From Arthrobacter sp. ISL-65 (GTDB lineage: Bacteria; Actinomycetota; Actinomycetes; Actinomycetales; Micrococcaceae), in assembly GCF_018613795.1 (NCBI RefSeq), contig NZ_JAGGPN010000028.1, positions 62,001-126,000 of the forward strand: a DNA stretch of 64,000 nucleotides, written 5' to 3'. The translations under genes were made by a program, and so were the position numbers. Below, in pieces: positions 8,491 to 15,614 of the stretch. Each line of letters opens with the position of its first letter. The stretch's first letter is position 1. The notes beneath the pieces were generated by a model that saw nothing but the letters and a program-made list of their open reading frames with translations, was not told the origin of the DNA and did not search any database.

Positions 8491-9240
8491 GTGGCCAATT
8501 CAGTTTCCGGGGATTCGGTGGTGGACCGCGTGGTGCGCGTCATCGCGGCCTTCCCGGCCGGCGTCACGGTCCTGCAGCTGTCCGAGCTGGCGGAGCGCGC
8601 GGAACTGCCCCTCACCACGGCCCACCGCCTGGTGCGGCAATTGGCTGCGCACGGGCTGCTCGAGACCAGCCCCGGCGGCTCGGTGCGGCTTGGGCTCCGG
8701 CTATGGGAGCTGGTGAACCGCAATTCGCCAACACTGGCCTTGCGCCAGGCGGCGATGCCCTTCATGGAGGACATCCAGCACGTCCTCAACCAGAATGTGA
8801 ACCTCGCGGTGCTGGATGGTTGGGAAGCCCTGTTCGTGGAGCGACTGTCCCGCCGCGGTTCCGTGGCAAACCGGGCCCAGATCGCCGGCCGGATGGCGGT
8901 CCACGTGTCGTCGGCAGGCCTGGCCCTGATGTCGCACCAGCCGAAGCCTGTCCAGGCCGAATACCTGGACCAGTTTGCCGATCCCGCCGGGAAGGTAGGA
9001 AGCGACGGGGTGCGCGCCCTGCTGGCTGAGGCAGCAAACCAGGGGTATGCCGAACTGGCGGGGGTGATCGATCCGGACACGTGGGGAATTGCCGTCCCTG
9101 TGCTGGACGGCCAGAAGCGGGCGGTGGCGGCGATCGGCGTCGTCGTTCCCCTGCGGGAGATGCGCATGCAGGCGCTGGTTCCGGCCCTCCAGACGGCGGC
9201 GCGCGGCATCGCCCGGCGCCTGACCGAGGGCGCCGCCTGA
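8491..9240 (+). CDS. IclR-family regulator, PobR-like
   Basis: A 249-residue transcription factor. It has an N-terminal winged helix-turn-helix at about 8-65 (VLQLSELAERAELPLTTAHRLVRQL) and an IclR effector-binding domain at about 75-245 (NLAVLDGWEALFVERL, GRMAVHVSSAGLALM, YAELAGVIDPDTWGIAVPV). GTG at 8491 is preferred because GGAAGTGGGA precedes it by about eight bases and the protein then has normal IclR length. It is divergent from an aromatic acid transporter and directly upstream of pobA, matching the arrangement of PobR/PcaU-type regulators, which usually activate when bound to 4-hydroxybenzoate or protocatechuate. The effector here is inferred. Confidence 0.88.
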   Translation: MANSVSGDSVVDRVVRVIAAFPAGVTVLQLSELAERAELPLTTAHRLVRQLAAHGLLETSPGGSVRLGLRLWELVNRNSPTLALRQAAMPFMEDIQHVLNQNVNLAVLDGWEALFVERLSRRGSVANRAQIAGRMAVHVSSAGLALMSHQPKPVQAEYLDQFADPAGKVGSDGVRALLAEAANQGYAELAGVIDPDTWGIAVPVLDGQKRAVAAIGVVVPLREMRMQALVPALQTAARGIARRLTEGAA

Positions 9241-9258
9241 GTTGTCTCGTCTCGCGCG

Positions 9259-9275
9259 CTTCCATTCAGCGGAAT
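9259..9275 (+). promoter_or_regulatory. Candidate IclR operator upstream of pobA
   Basis: CTTCCATTC begins at 9259 and continues into TTCC-N7-GGAA (9260-9274). This shares the TTCCATTC core with two sites flanking the IclR gene start region. It lies about 95 bp before the pobA start, a reasonable position for an activator site. Assignment is by shared motif only. Confidence 0.45.
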
Positions 9276-9370
9276 TTCTGTAACGCCGACCACACTGCCC
9301 GGCGCACACTGTTAGCCAGCAACCACCTTCCGCCCGGACCACCGGGCCACGCAACGGAGCGAGGGACACC

Positions 9371-10555
9371 ATGGCACGACAGATCATCACCACCCAGGTG
9401 GCCATTCTGGGCGCAGGCCCTGCGGGACTCATGCTGTCCCACCTGCTGGCCAAGGCCGGGATCGAATCCACCGTGATCGAAATCCGCAGCAGGCAGGAAA
9501 TCTCAGAAACAGTCCGCGCCGGCATCCTTGAGCACGGCACGGTGAACATGCTGGTGGACGGCGGTGTCTCAGACCGTGTGCTGCGCGAAGGGGACCGTCA
9601 CGACGGCATCGAGCTGCGGTTCAACGGCGAAAGCCACCGCATCGACTTCAAGGAACTCGTGGGGGAATCCGTCTGGCTCTACCCGCAGACCGACGTCTTC
9701 ATGGACCTCGCCGCCCGCCGCGAAGCCGACGGCGGCGATGTGCGCTACAGCGTCACCGACACCACCATCCACGACATCGAGGACAAGCCCAAGGTCTGGT
9801 TCACCGATGCCGACGGCGTTGAATACGAGCTCCGGGCCGACTTCATTACCGGGGCGGACGGCTCGCGCAGCCACTGCCGCTTCCAGATCCCGGAGGCGAG
9901 CCGCAAATGGTACTTCCACGAGTATCCGTTCGCATGGTTCGGCATCCTCGCCGAGGCACCGCGCAGTTCCGACGAGCTGATCTACGCCAACTCCGAGAAC
10001 GGCTTTGCCCTCATCAGCCAGCGCACCGAAACCGTGCAGCGGATGTACTTCCAGTGCGACCCCAAGGAAAACGTGGCCGACTGGAGCGAGGAGAGGATCT
10101 GGGCGGAGTTCCGCAGCCGGGTCAACGGCAACGGCTTCGAGCTGAAGGAAGGCCCGGTCATCGACAAGATGGTCCTGCCGTTCCGCAGCTTCGTGCACAC
10201 ACCCATGCGGCACGGCAAGCTGTTCCTGGCCGGCGACGCCGCGCACACGGTGCCGCCGACCGGTGCCAAGGGCCTGAACCTGGCGATCCACGACGTGAAG
10301 GTGCTGTTCGAAGGGCTCGACAGCTACTACAACAGCGGCTCCACGGCCCTCCTGGATTCGTACAGCGACCGCGCCCTGGACCGCGTGTGGAAGGCCCAGC
10401 AGTTCTCCTACTGGATGACCACCATGCTGCACACCCCTGCCGACGCCGGTGACTTCGCCCGGGCGCGCCAGCTGGGCGAGCTGAACTCCGTTGTGTCCTC
10501 GCGGCACGGCCAGGCGTACCTTGCCGAGGCCTACACCGGCTGGCCGTCGGCCTAG
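9371..10555 (+). CDS. pobA: 4-hydroxybenzoate 3-monooxygenase
   Basis: A 394-residue FAD-dependent hydroxylase converting 4-hydroxybenzoate to protocatechuate with NAD(P)H and O2. Evidence includes the dinucleotide-binding ILGAGPAGLMLSHLLAKAG near residues 11-29, IEIRSRQEISETVRAGILEHG, WLYPQTD, the DG motif ITGADGSRSHCR, and the flavin ribityl motif LFLAGDAAHTVPPTGAKGLNLA. Length and motif order match PobA closely. It begins with an ATG after a GAGGGACACC ribosome site and lies just downstream of the IclR gene. Protocatechuate ring-cleavage genes are not in the window. Confidence 0.96.
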   Translation: MARQIITTQVAILGAGPAGLMLSHLLAKAGIESTVIEIRSRQEISETVRAGILEHGTVNMLVDGGVSDRVLREGDRHDGIELRFNGESHRIDFKELVGESVWLYPQTDVFMDLAARREADGGDVRYSVTDTTIHDIEDKPKVWFTDADGVEYELRADFITGADGSRSHCRFQIPEASRKWYFHEYPFAWFGILAEAPRSSDELIYANSENGFALISQRTETVQRMYFQCDPKENVADWSEERIWAEFRSRVNGNGFELKEGPVIDKMVLPFRSFVHTPMRHGKLFLAGDAAHTVPPTGAKGLNLAIHDVKVLFEGLDSYYNSGSTALLDSYSDRALDRVWKAQQFSYWMTTMLHTPADAGDFARARQLGELNSVVSSRHGQAYLAEAYTGWPSA

Positions 10556-10614
10556 GCCCACGCGAGGGCGGCCCGCCCACCCAGCCTCCCGCCGTCGGGC
10601 TTAAGATCGGGTCC

Positions 10615-11646
10615 ATGGAAGCCATAACGATCATCGGCGGCGGCATTGCCGGGCTCGCGCTCGCGGCCGGCCTGGACCCCCAGCGCTTCGACGTCGCCAT
10701 CCACGAGCAGCGGCCCGGCGTTCCGGCGGTGGAGACGTCGCTGGCCATGTGGCCGGAGGCGCAGGCGGCCCTGGCGGTCCTGGGGGTGCTGCCGCAGATC
10801 AGGGAGGCGGGCACGGCGTTCGGCGGGTTGGCCCTGCGCGACGCCACGGGCACAGCCCTGGTGGCACCCGCGGTGCGCGGGGTCCTGGGCGTCTCACGGG
10901 CGGATCTCATCCGGATCCTCGAAGCCGCCGTGCCCGCCTCCGTGCAGCGCGTAGAGGGCAGGGTGGACGACATCCCCGCTACCGGACCGCTGTCGTCAGG
11001 TTTCCTGGTGGGGGCCGACGGCGTCCACAGCGTGGTGCGCCGCTCCTTCTGGGGCGCCCGATCGCAGGCAAGGCTGACCCCCTACCTGGCGTTGCGGGGC
11101 GTTCTTCCCGTTCCCGTCCAGGCCGACGCCGGCGGGGAGTACTGGGGGCGCGGGCAGCTGTTCGGCATCACGCCCGCGTCCGGCGATAGGACCTACTGGT
11201 ATGCCTCGTTCCGCTCAAACCTCGGGCCGGCGGGCGTCGATGCAGCCGAAGCGCTGAAGCAGGCAAAGGAGCGGTTCAGCGGAAGCGCGCCGGCCGTCCG
11301 AACAGTGCTGGAGCAGGCCACGCCGGACGCCACGCTGGCGCAGCGGATCTGGACCACGCCCAACCTCGGCAGCTTCGTTCGGCCGGGTGCCGTCCTTGCG
11401 GGCGACGCCGCACACGGCATGACGCCCAACCTGGGCCGCGGCGCCTGCGAGGCGCTCGTGGACGCCGTGACGCTGGCCGAACTCCTCAACGCCCGTCCGC
11501 TGGAAGACGCGCTCAAGGCCTACAACCGGCAGCGGGCCCTCCGGACCCAGCTGCTGCGGCTGGCTTCCTCCGCCATGGCCGGTGTGGCCCTGACCGAACG
11601 GGGACAACCGCTGCGCGACGGCCTGCTGAGGCTGGCTTCCCGTTAA
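10615..11646 (+). CDS. FAD-dependent monooxygenase (salicylate hydroxylase-like)
   Basis: A 343-residue class A flavin monooxygenase. It has GGGIAGLALAAGLD for FAD binding at about 6-19, a GADGVHSVVRR DG-type motif, and a C-terminal LAGDAAHGMTPNLGRGACEALVDAV motif binding the flavin. It is shorter than PobA and related to the zeaxanthin epoxidase/salicylate hydroxylase-like group. It lies 60 bp after pobA on the same strand, so it may be co-transcribed and act on another aromatic compound, but substrate specificity cannot be read from sequence. The start is the ATG at 10615; its ribosome site is weak. Confidence 0.83.
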   Translation: MEAITIIGGGIAGLALAAGLDPQRFDVAIHEQRPGVPAVETSLAMWPEAQAALAVLGVLPQIREAGTAFGGLALRDATGTALVAPAVRGVLGVSRADLIRILEAAVPASVQRVEGRVDDIPATGPLSSGFLVGADGVHSVVRRSFWGARSQARLTPYLALRGVLPVPVQADAGGEYWGRGQLFGITPASGDRTYWYASFRSNLGPAGVDAAEALKQAKERFSGSAPAVRTVLEQATPDATLAQRIWTTPNLGSFVRPGAVLAGDAAHGMTPNLGRGACEALVDAVTLAELLNARPLEDALKAYNRQRALRTQLLRLASSAMAGVALTERGQPLRDGLLRLASR

Positions 11647-11678
11647 AACCCGGACGACGGCAAAACCCGGACGACGGC
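11645..11678. repeat. 17-bp perfect tandem duplication at a gene end
   Basis: AAAACCCGGACGACGGC occurs twice in immediate succession (11645-11661, 11662-11678), starting within the stop codon of the flavin monooxygenase gene. It looks like a recent slippage duplication in the short gap between convergent genes. Confidence 0.85.
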
Positions 11679-11684
11679 GCTGCG

Positions 11685-12119
11685 CTAGTCCTGCTGCAGC
11701 GTTTCGGTGAGGTGGTGTGTGGGGATGCGGTCGCGGTCGTAGGTGATTTCCGTGTAGCCGTGCGGTTCCGGCTTGCCGGTGGAGCTGAGGTTCACGAACA
11801 CGATCTCCTCAATGGTGAGGATGCTCTGCCGGGTGATCATGTTGCGCACTTCCGCGCGCATGGTCAGCGACGTGCGGCCGAAGCGCGTGGCGGTCAGGCC
11901 CATCTCAATCAGGTCGCCCTGGACCGCGGAGCTGACGAAGTTGATTTCCGAGATGTACTTGGTGACCGCGCGGCCGTTGCCGAGCTGGAGGATGGCGTAG
12001 ATCGCGGCTTCCTCGTCAATCCATTTCAGCAGGCTGCCGCCGAACAGGGTGCCGTTGGCGTTGAGGTCCTCGGGCCGCACCCATTTGCGGGTGCGGAACG
12101 TAATGTCTTTGGTTTCCAT
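11685..12119 (-). CDS. Acyl-CoA thioesterase, hotdog fold
   Basis: A 144-residue single-hotdog thioesterase of the YciA/BFIT type, predicted to hydrolyse acyl-CoA to free acid and CoA. The diagnostic segment is LNANGTLFGGSLLKWIDEEAAIYA at about 18-41, with N, G and the catalytic D of the hotdog helix. TKYISEINFVSSAVQGDLIEMGL follows, forming the substrate tunnel strands. It runs convergently with the flavin monooxygenase. No operon partner is visible, and the acyl chain preference is unknown. Confidence 0.87.
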   Translation of the reverse strand: METKDITFRTRKWVRPEDLNANGTLFGGSLLKWIDEEAAIYAILQLGNGRAVTKYISEINFVSSAVQGDLIEMGLTATRFGRTSLTMRAEVRNMITRQSILTIEEIVFVNLSSTGKPEPHGYTEITYDRDRIPTHHLTETLQQD

Positions 12120-12259
12120 AGCGCGAGATTAGCCGACGGCGGCCTGCCCCACCGGAGTGTGACGGCCGCCGTCGTGCATTCCACACGCAACGGCCGTGCC
12201 CCGCTAGACCGGCCCTGCCCAAGGCCGCTCAAGCGGGCAGGGGCCGGTTGTGGGCCCGC

Positions 12260-12763
12260 TCAAGCCATTGCGGTATGCGCCGCGCTGTGGCAATCGATCC
12301 TCTTTTCGAAGCAGTACGAGTGCTCGACGCCGATATAGGGGCCGAAGTTGGGAACCGGATCGAAGCCGGAGTTCGCGTAGAAGTTGCGGCCGTCAGTCTG
12401 CACCGAGCCCGCCTCCGCAGTGATCCGGGTGATGCCCTGGGCAAAGGCCTCGGCCTCGAGGGCGGCCAGGATGGAGCTGGCCACGCCTGAACCGCGGGTG
12501 TACGGGAGAACATAGAGGCGCTTGATTTCCGCCGTCTCGGAGTCGAGCAGCCGCAAGCCCCCACAGCCCACCGGCTGGCCTGATCCCTTGTCGTAGGCCA
12601 CGAGGAACACGGCCGTGTCTACTTCGGAGGGCTTGGGTCCCGGCTCATGGTCGGGGCACCCGAAGCGGGCGTCCAGTTCCGCCTGCTGTGCCGCGCGCAG
12701 ATCAGCTCCCACAGGATTCGACCAGCTGACTTTCCGGATGTTGAGCCTGGGATTGGTCTGCAT
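12260..12763 (-). CDS. GNAT-family N-acetyltransferase
   Basis: A 167-residue acetyltransferase. The acetyl-CoA-binding motif A is visible as IKRLYVLPYTRGSGVASSILAALEAEA (about 83-109), preceded by VGCGGLRLLDSETAE. It ends with FYANSGFDPVPNFGPY, the usual GNAT C-terminal strand. GAGG lies five bases before the ATG at 12763. The substrate is unknown. It is transcribed alone, with ~140 bp of unremarkable DNA before the thioesterase start. Confidence 0.86.
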   Translation of the reverse strand: MQTNPRLNIRKVSWSNPVGADLRAAQQAELDARFGCPDHEPGPKPSEVDTAVFLVAYDKGSGQPVGCGGLRLLDSETAEIKRLYVLPYTRGSGVASSILAALEAEAFAQGITRITAEAGSVQTDGRNFYANSGFDPVPNFGPYIGVEHSYCFEKRIDCHSAAHTAMA

Positions 12764-12865
12764 CTGTGCCTCGATTCGCCGAAGGGTTATGCGAATTAAG
12801 GCTAGAAGCGCACCGTTACCGCGGTGTTTCCTGCCGGTAAGCGCCGTGGGAACACTTGGCCGGGC

Positions 12866-13531
12866 CTAGCCCGTGGTCTTTCCCATCGGGTCCTCAGCGG
12901 TGGGGTCGGCCAGGGCAAGGCCGCCGACGGGGCTGGCGTCCCAGTGGATCAGGTTCCAGCCGGCGTCGGGGCCGCCTTCCAGCGCCACGATGCCGGTATT
13001 GGCGAGCACGTGCCGGGCGGCAAATTCCATGTCGATATTGTCTGCCCGGTGGCCTGCCCATACGCGGATCGCGGCGCCGTGGCTCACCACGGCGACGGCG
13101 ACGGTGCCGGCGGCTTCCGCGGCCACCTTGGCGATGGCGGCGTCATAGCGTTCGAAGAACTCGTGCCCGTTGGGCCCGGCAGGCATCCGGCGGTCGAAGT
13201 CGCCGTCGGTCCAGGCGAACACGGTGCTCATATACCGCCGGTGGGACTCGTGGTCCGTCAGCTTTTCCAGGGCGCCCGCCTCGATCTCGTGGATCCCGTC
13301 CAGGATCGTCACATCGAGGCCGAGCTCTCGGCCCAGCGGCCTGGCGGTGACCTGTGTGCGGACCAGCGTGGAGGCGTACAGCGCGCTGATCGGCTCGTTC
13401 ACCAGGGCTCGCGGCAGGGCCTCGGCCTGGCGCTCGCCCAGCTCGGTCAGGCCGGGGCCGGGGTGGGCGGTGTCCAGCTGCCCCAGCACGTTCCCGGGAG
13501 TTTCGCCGTGGCGGATGAGCAGCAGCCTCAT
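12866..13531 (-). CDS. Histidine phosphatase family protein (phosphoglycerate mutase-like)
   Basis: A 221-residue protein starting MRLLLIRHGETPGN, with the RHG catalytic histidine near residue 8. The second conserved histidine is in VAVVSHGAAIRVWAG, and the mid-protein EIEAGALEK supplies the acid region. This is a histidine phosphatase of the phosphoglycerate mutase-like branch; the substrate is unknown. The ATG at 13531 is chosen because it places RHG at the usual N-terminal position; a 40-residue upstream extension would run through the purB terminator. Confidence 0.88.
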   Translation of the reverse strand: MRLLLIRHGETPGNVLGQLDTAHPGPGLTELGERQAEALPRALVNEPISALYASTLVRTQVTARPLGRELGLDVTILDGIHEIEAGALEKLTDHESHRRYMSTVFAWTDGDFDRRMPAGPNGHEFFERYDAAIAKVAAEAAGTVAVAVVSHGAAIRVWAGHRADNIDMEFAARHVLANTGIVALEGGPDAGWNLIHWDASPVGGLALADPTAEDPMGKTTG

Positions 13532-13624
13532 GGTCTCGCGTTCCTTGTCGTCGTCGGGAAGGTAGGCGGGACAAACCGCCGCAAAACGGGACCGGCAGCG
13601 TGCGGAAGCCGCCGGAAACGGAAA

Positions 13625-13653
13625 CGGTGCCGGGCAGCAAAGGCCCGGCACCG
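13625..13653 (-). terminator. Intrinsic terminator of purB
   Basis: CGGTGCCGGGC (13625-13635) pairs with GCCCGGCACCG (13643-13653) across a 7-nt loop: an 11-bp GC-rich stem. On the minus strand it is followed by TTTCCGTTTCC. It begins ten bases after the purB stop. Confidence 0.85.
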
Positions 13654-13662
13654 CCGTCGTAC

Positions 13663-15105
13663 TTATTTCAGGTGGTCCACCAGCTGGTCCGCGATGCCGG
13701 TGTACTTGCCTGGCGTCAGGGCGAGCAGCCGCGCCTCGGCCTCCGCGGACAGGCCCAGGCCCTGGACGAACTCCTGCATCCGGGCGCCGTCCACGCGCTG
13801 GCCGCGGGTGAGGTCCTTGAGCCGCTCGTACGGGTTCTCCATCCCTTCGACGCCGGCGATCGCCTCCGCGCGCATCACCATCTGGATGGCCTCGCCCAGG
13901 ACTTCCCAGTTGGTGTCAAGGTCCCCGGCGAGCACGCTCTCCGCGACGTCGAGCCGCTCCAGGCCCTTGGCCACGTTGGAAATGGCCAGCAGGGAGTGGC
14001 CGAATGCCACGCCGATGTTGCGCTGGCTGGAGGAGTCGGTGAGGTCGCGCTGCCAGCGGGAGGTGACCAGGGTGGAGCCCAGCACGTCCAGGAGTCCGGA
14101 GGAGATCTCCAGGTTGGCCTCGGCGTTTTCGAAGCGGATCGGGTTGACCTTGTGCGGCATCGTGGAGGAACCGGTGGCGCCTGCCACGGGGATCTGCGCA
14201 AAGTAGCCGATCGAGATGTAGCTCCAGATGTCCGTGCAGACGTTGTGCAGGATCCGGTTGAAGCGGGCGACGTCGGCGTACAGCTCTGCCTGCCAGTCAT
14301 GGCTTTCGATCTGCGTGGTCAGCGGGTTCCAGGTCAGACCCAGCTTCTCGACGAACGACTTCGCGACCTGCTGCCAGTCCGCGCCGGGGACAGAGGCCAC
14401 GTGGGCGGCGTACGTGCCGGTGGCACCGTTGATCTTGCCGAGATATTCGGTCCTGGCGACGCGCTCCAGCTGCCGGTTCAGGCGGTGCGCGATGACGGCG
14501 AGCTCCTTGCCCAGTGTGGTGGGCGTGGCGGGCTGGCCGTGCGTGCGGGACAGCATTGGAACGGCGCGGTTATCCTCGGCCATCTTGCTGATCTGGGCCA
14601 CGAGGGCACGGGCTGCGGGCAGCCACACGTCCTCCACAGCACCCTTCACGCCCAGGGCGTAGGACAGGTTGTTGATGTCCTCGGAGGTGCAGCCGAAGTG
14701 CACCATGGCGGTCAGGTTCTCGATGCCGATGGCGGGCAGGCGGCGGCCGATGTAGTACTCCACGGCCTTCACGTCGTGGACGGTGACGGCTTCGATTTCG
14801 GCCAGCTCGGTGACGGAGGAGGCGTCGAATTCGGTGACGATGGCCCGCAGCTGCTGCTGCTGGTCCTCGGTCAGGGGGCCCGCGCCGGGGAGGACGTTGT
14901 CCCCGGTCAGGTGGATAAGCCACTCCACCTCGACGGCAACGCGGTCGCGGTTGAGGGCGGCCTCGGACAGGTAGTCAACGAGGGGGCCGACGGCGGACTT
15001 GTAGCGGCCGTCCAGCGGGCCGAGCGCGATTTGTTCCCCTGACGCGGCGAGGGCGAGGCGTCCGGAGGGCGTACGGGTGTCAGCTGTGGCGGCAGTTTCA
15101 GGCAT
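13663..15105 (-). CDS. purB: Adenylosuccinate lyase
   Basis: A 480-residue enzyme of purine biosynthesis. It cleaves adenylosuccinate to AMP and SAICAR to AICAR, releasing fumarate. The fumarase/aspartase superfamily signature GSSTMPHKVNPIRFENAE is intact in the C-terminal half. HFGCTSEDINNLSYAL and SRTHGQPATPTTLGKE supply the other catalytic regions. The length agrees with the long actinobacterial and proteobacterial PurB group. It starts at the ATG at 15105. A strong terminator follows, and upstream DNA (15106-15311) shows no gene. Confidence 0.96.
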   Translation of the reverse strand: MPETAATADTRTPSGRLALAASGEQIALGPLDGRYKSAVGPLVDYLSEAALNRDRVAVEVEWLIHLTGDNVLPGAGPLTEDQQQQLRAIVTEFDASSVTELAEIEAVTVHDVKAVEYYIGRRLPAIGIENLTAMVHFGCTSEDINNLSYALGVKGAVEDVWLPAARALVAQISKMAEDNRAVPMLSRTHGQPATPTTLGKELAVIAHRLNRQLERVARTEYLGKINGATGTYAAHVASVPGADWQQVAKSFVEKLGLTWNPLTTQIESHDWQAELYADVARFNRILHNVCTDIWSYISIGYFAQIPVAGATGSSTMPHKVNPIRFENAEANLEISSGLLDVLGSTLVTSRWQRDLTDSSSQRNIGVAFGHSLLAISNVAKGLERLDVAESVLAGDLDTNWEVLGEAIQMVMRAEAIAGVEGMENPYERLKDLTRGQRVDGARMQEFVQGLGLSAEAEARLLALTPGKYTGIADQLVDHLK

Positions 15106-15311
15106 GACCTGATTCTTTCATGAAGTTCTGTGCCCGCTGAAGCACGGGATTCCGTGTGACTTCTCCTCCACAGCCCCGCCCTCTCGCACTTCTCCACATG
15201 GACGACGCCGGCCGTTCCGTCGGCGGCGGACGGCACCTTACCGTCGTGGGCAGGAAGCGAGGAAAGGGCTGACGCCGGAGCGCCGGCCCGCAGGAGATTG
15301 GGGGTATCCGA

Positions 15312-15614
15312 ATGAGCGCCAGCGTTACGGCGGCCGACGCCGCGGCATGTTCGTCGCGCAGCTTTGAAGTCCAGCTGTTGGCCGGGCGGGTGGATGCCTG
15401 CGCGGAACAGGTCGATGCCGTGCAGGCGAAGCTTGCGCAGCTCCAGCTGATGGACTGGCAGTCGCCTGCCGGGCTGGCTTACCGGTCCAGCCTCCGGGTA
15501 CAGGCCGTTGCCCTTTGCCGGGCCCGGGAAGGAGTGCTTGCCGCCTCCCTCGCCGTGCGGCGGCACTCCGTACATGTCGCCGAGTCCGCCCTTCCCGCCG
15601 CCGGGGGCTACTGA
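15312..15614 (+). CDS. WXG100-like small helical protein
   Basis: A 100-residue protein without signal peptide. Two predicted helices flank the turn MDWQSPAGLAYR (W49). This resembles the W-x-x-x-A/G turn of ESX/WXG100-like proteins, commonly WxSPAAxAFR in actinobacterial relatives. Its stop overlaps the next start by one base (TGATG at 15612-15616), so the pair is translationally coupled. WXG100 proteins are small helical hairpins exported by type VII secretion as homo- or heterodimers. Here it may be the chaperone or dimer partner of the downstream protein. The WXG call is by pattern, not a clear family match. Confidence 0.6.
   Translation: MSASVTAADAAACSSRSFEVQLLAGRVDACAEQVDAVQAKLAQLQLMDWQSPAGLAYRSSLRVQAVALCRAREGVLAASLAVRRHSVHVAESALPAAGGY

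Noticed and set aside
13600..15042. Long open frame on the plus strand opposite purB
   Set aside because: It is antisense to a well-supported gene with intact fumarase-superfamily signature, and its composition reflects high-GC shadow coding.
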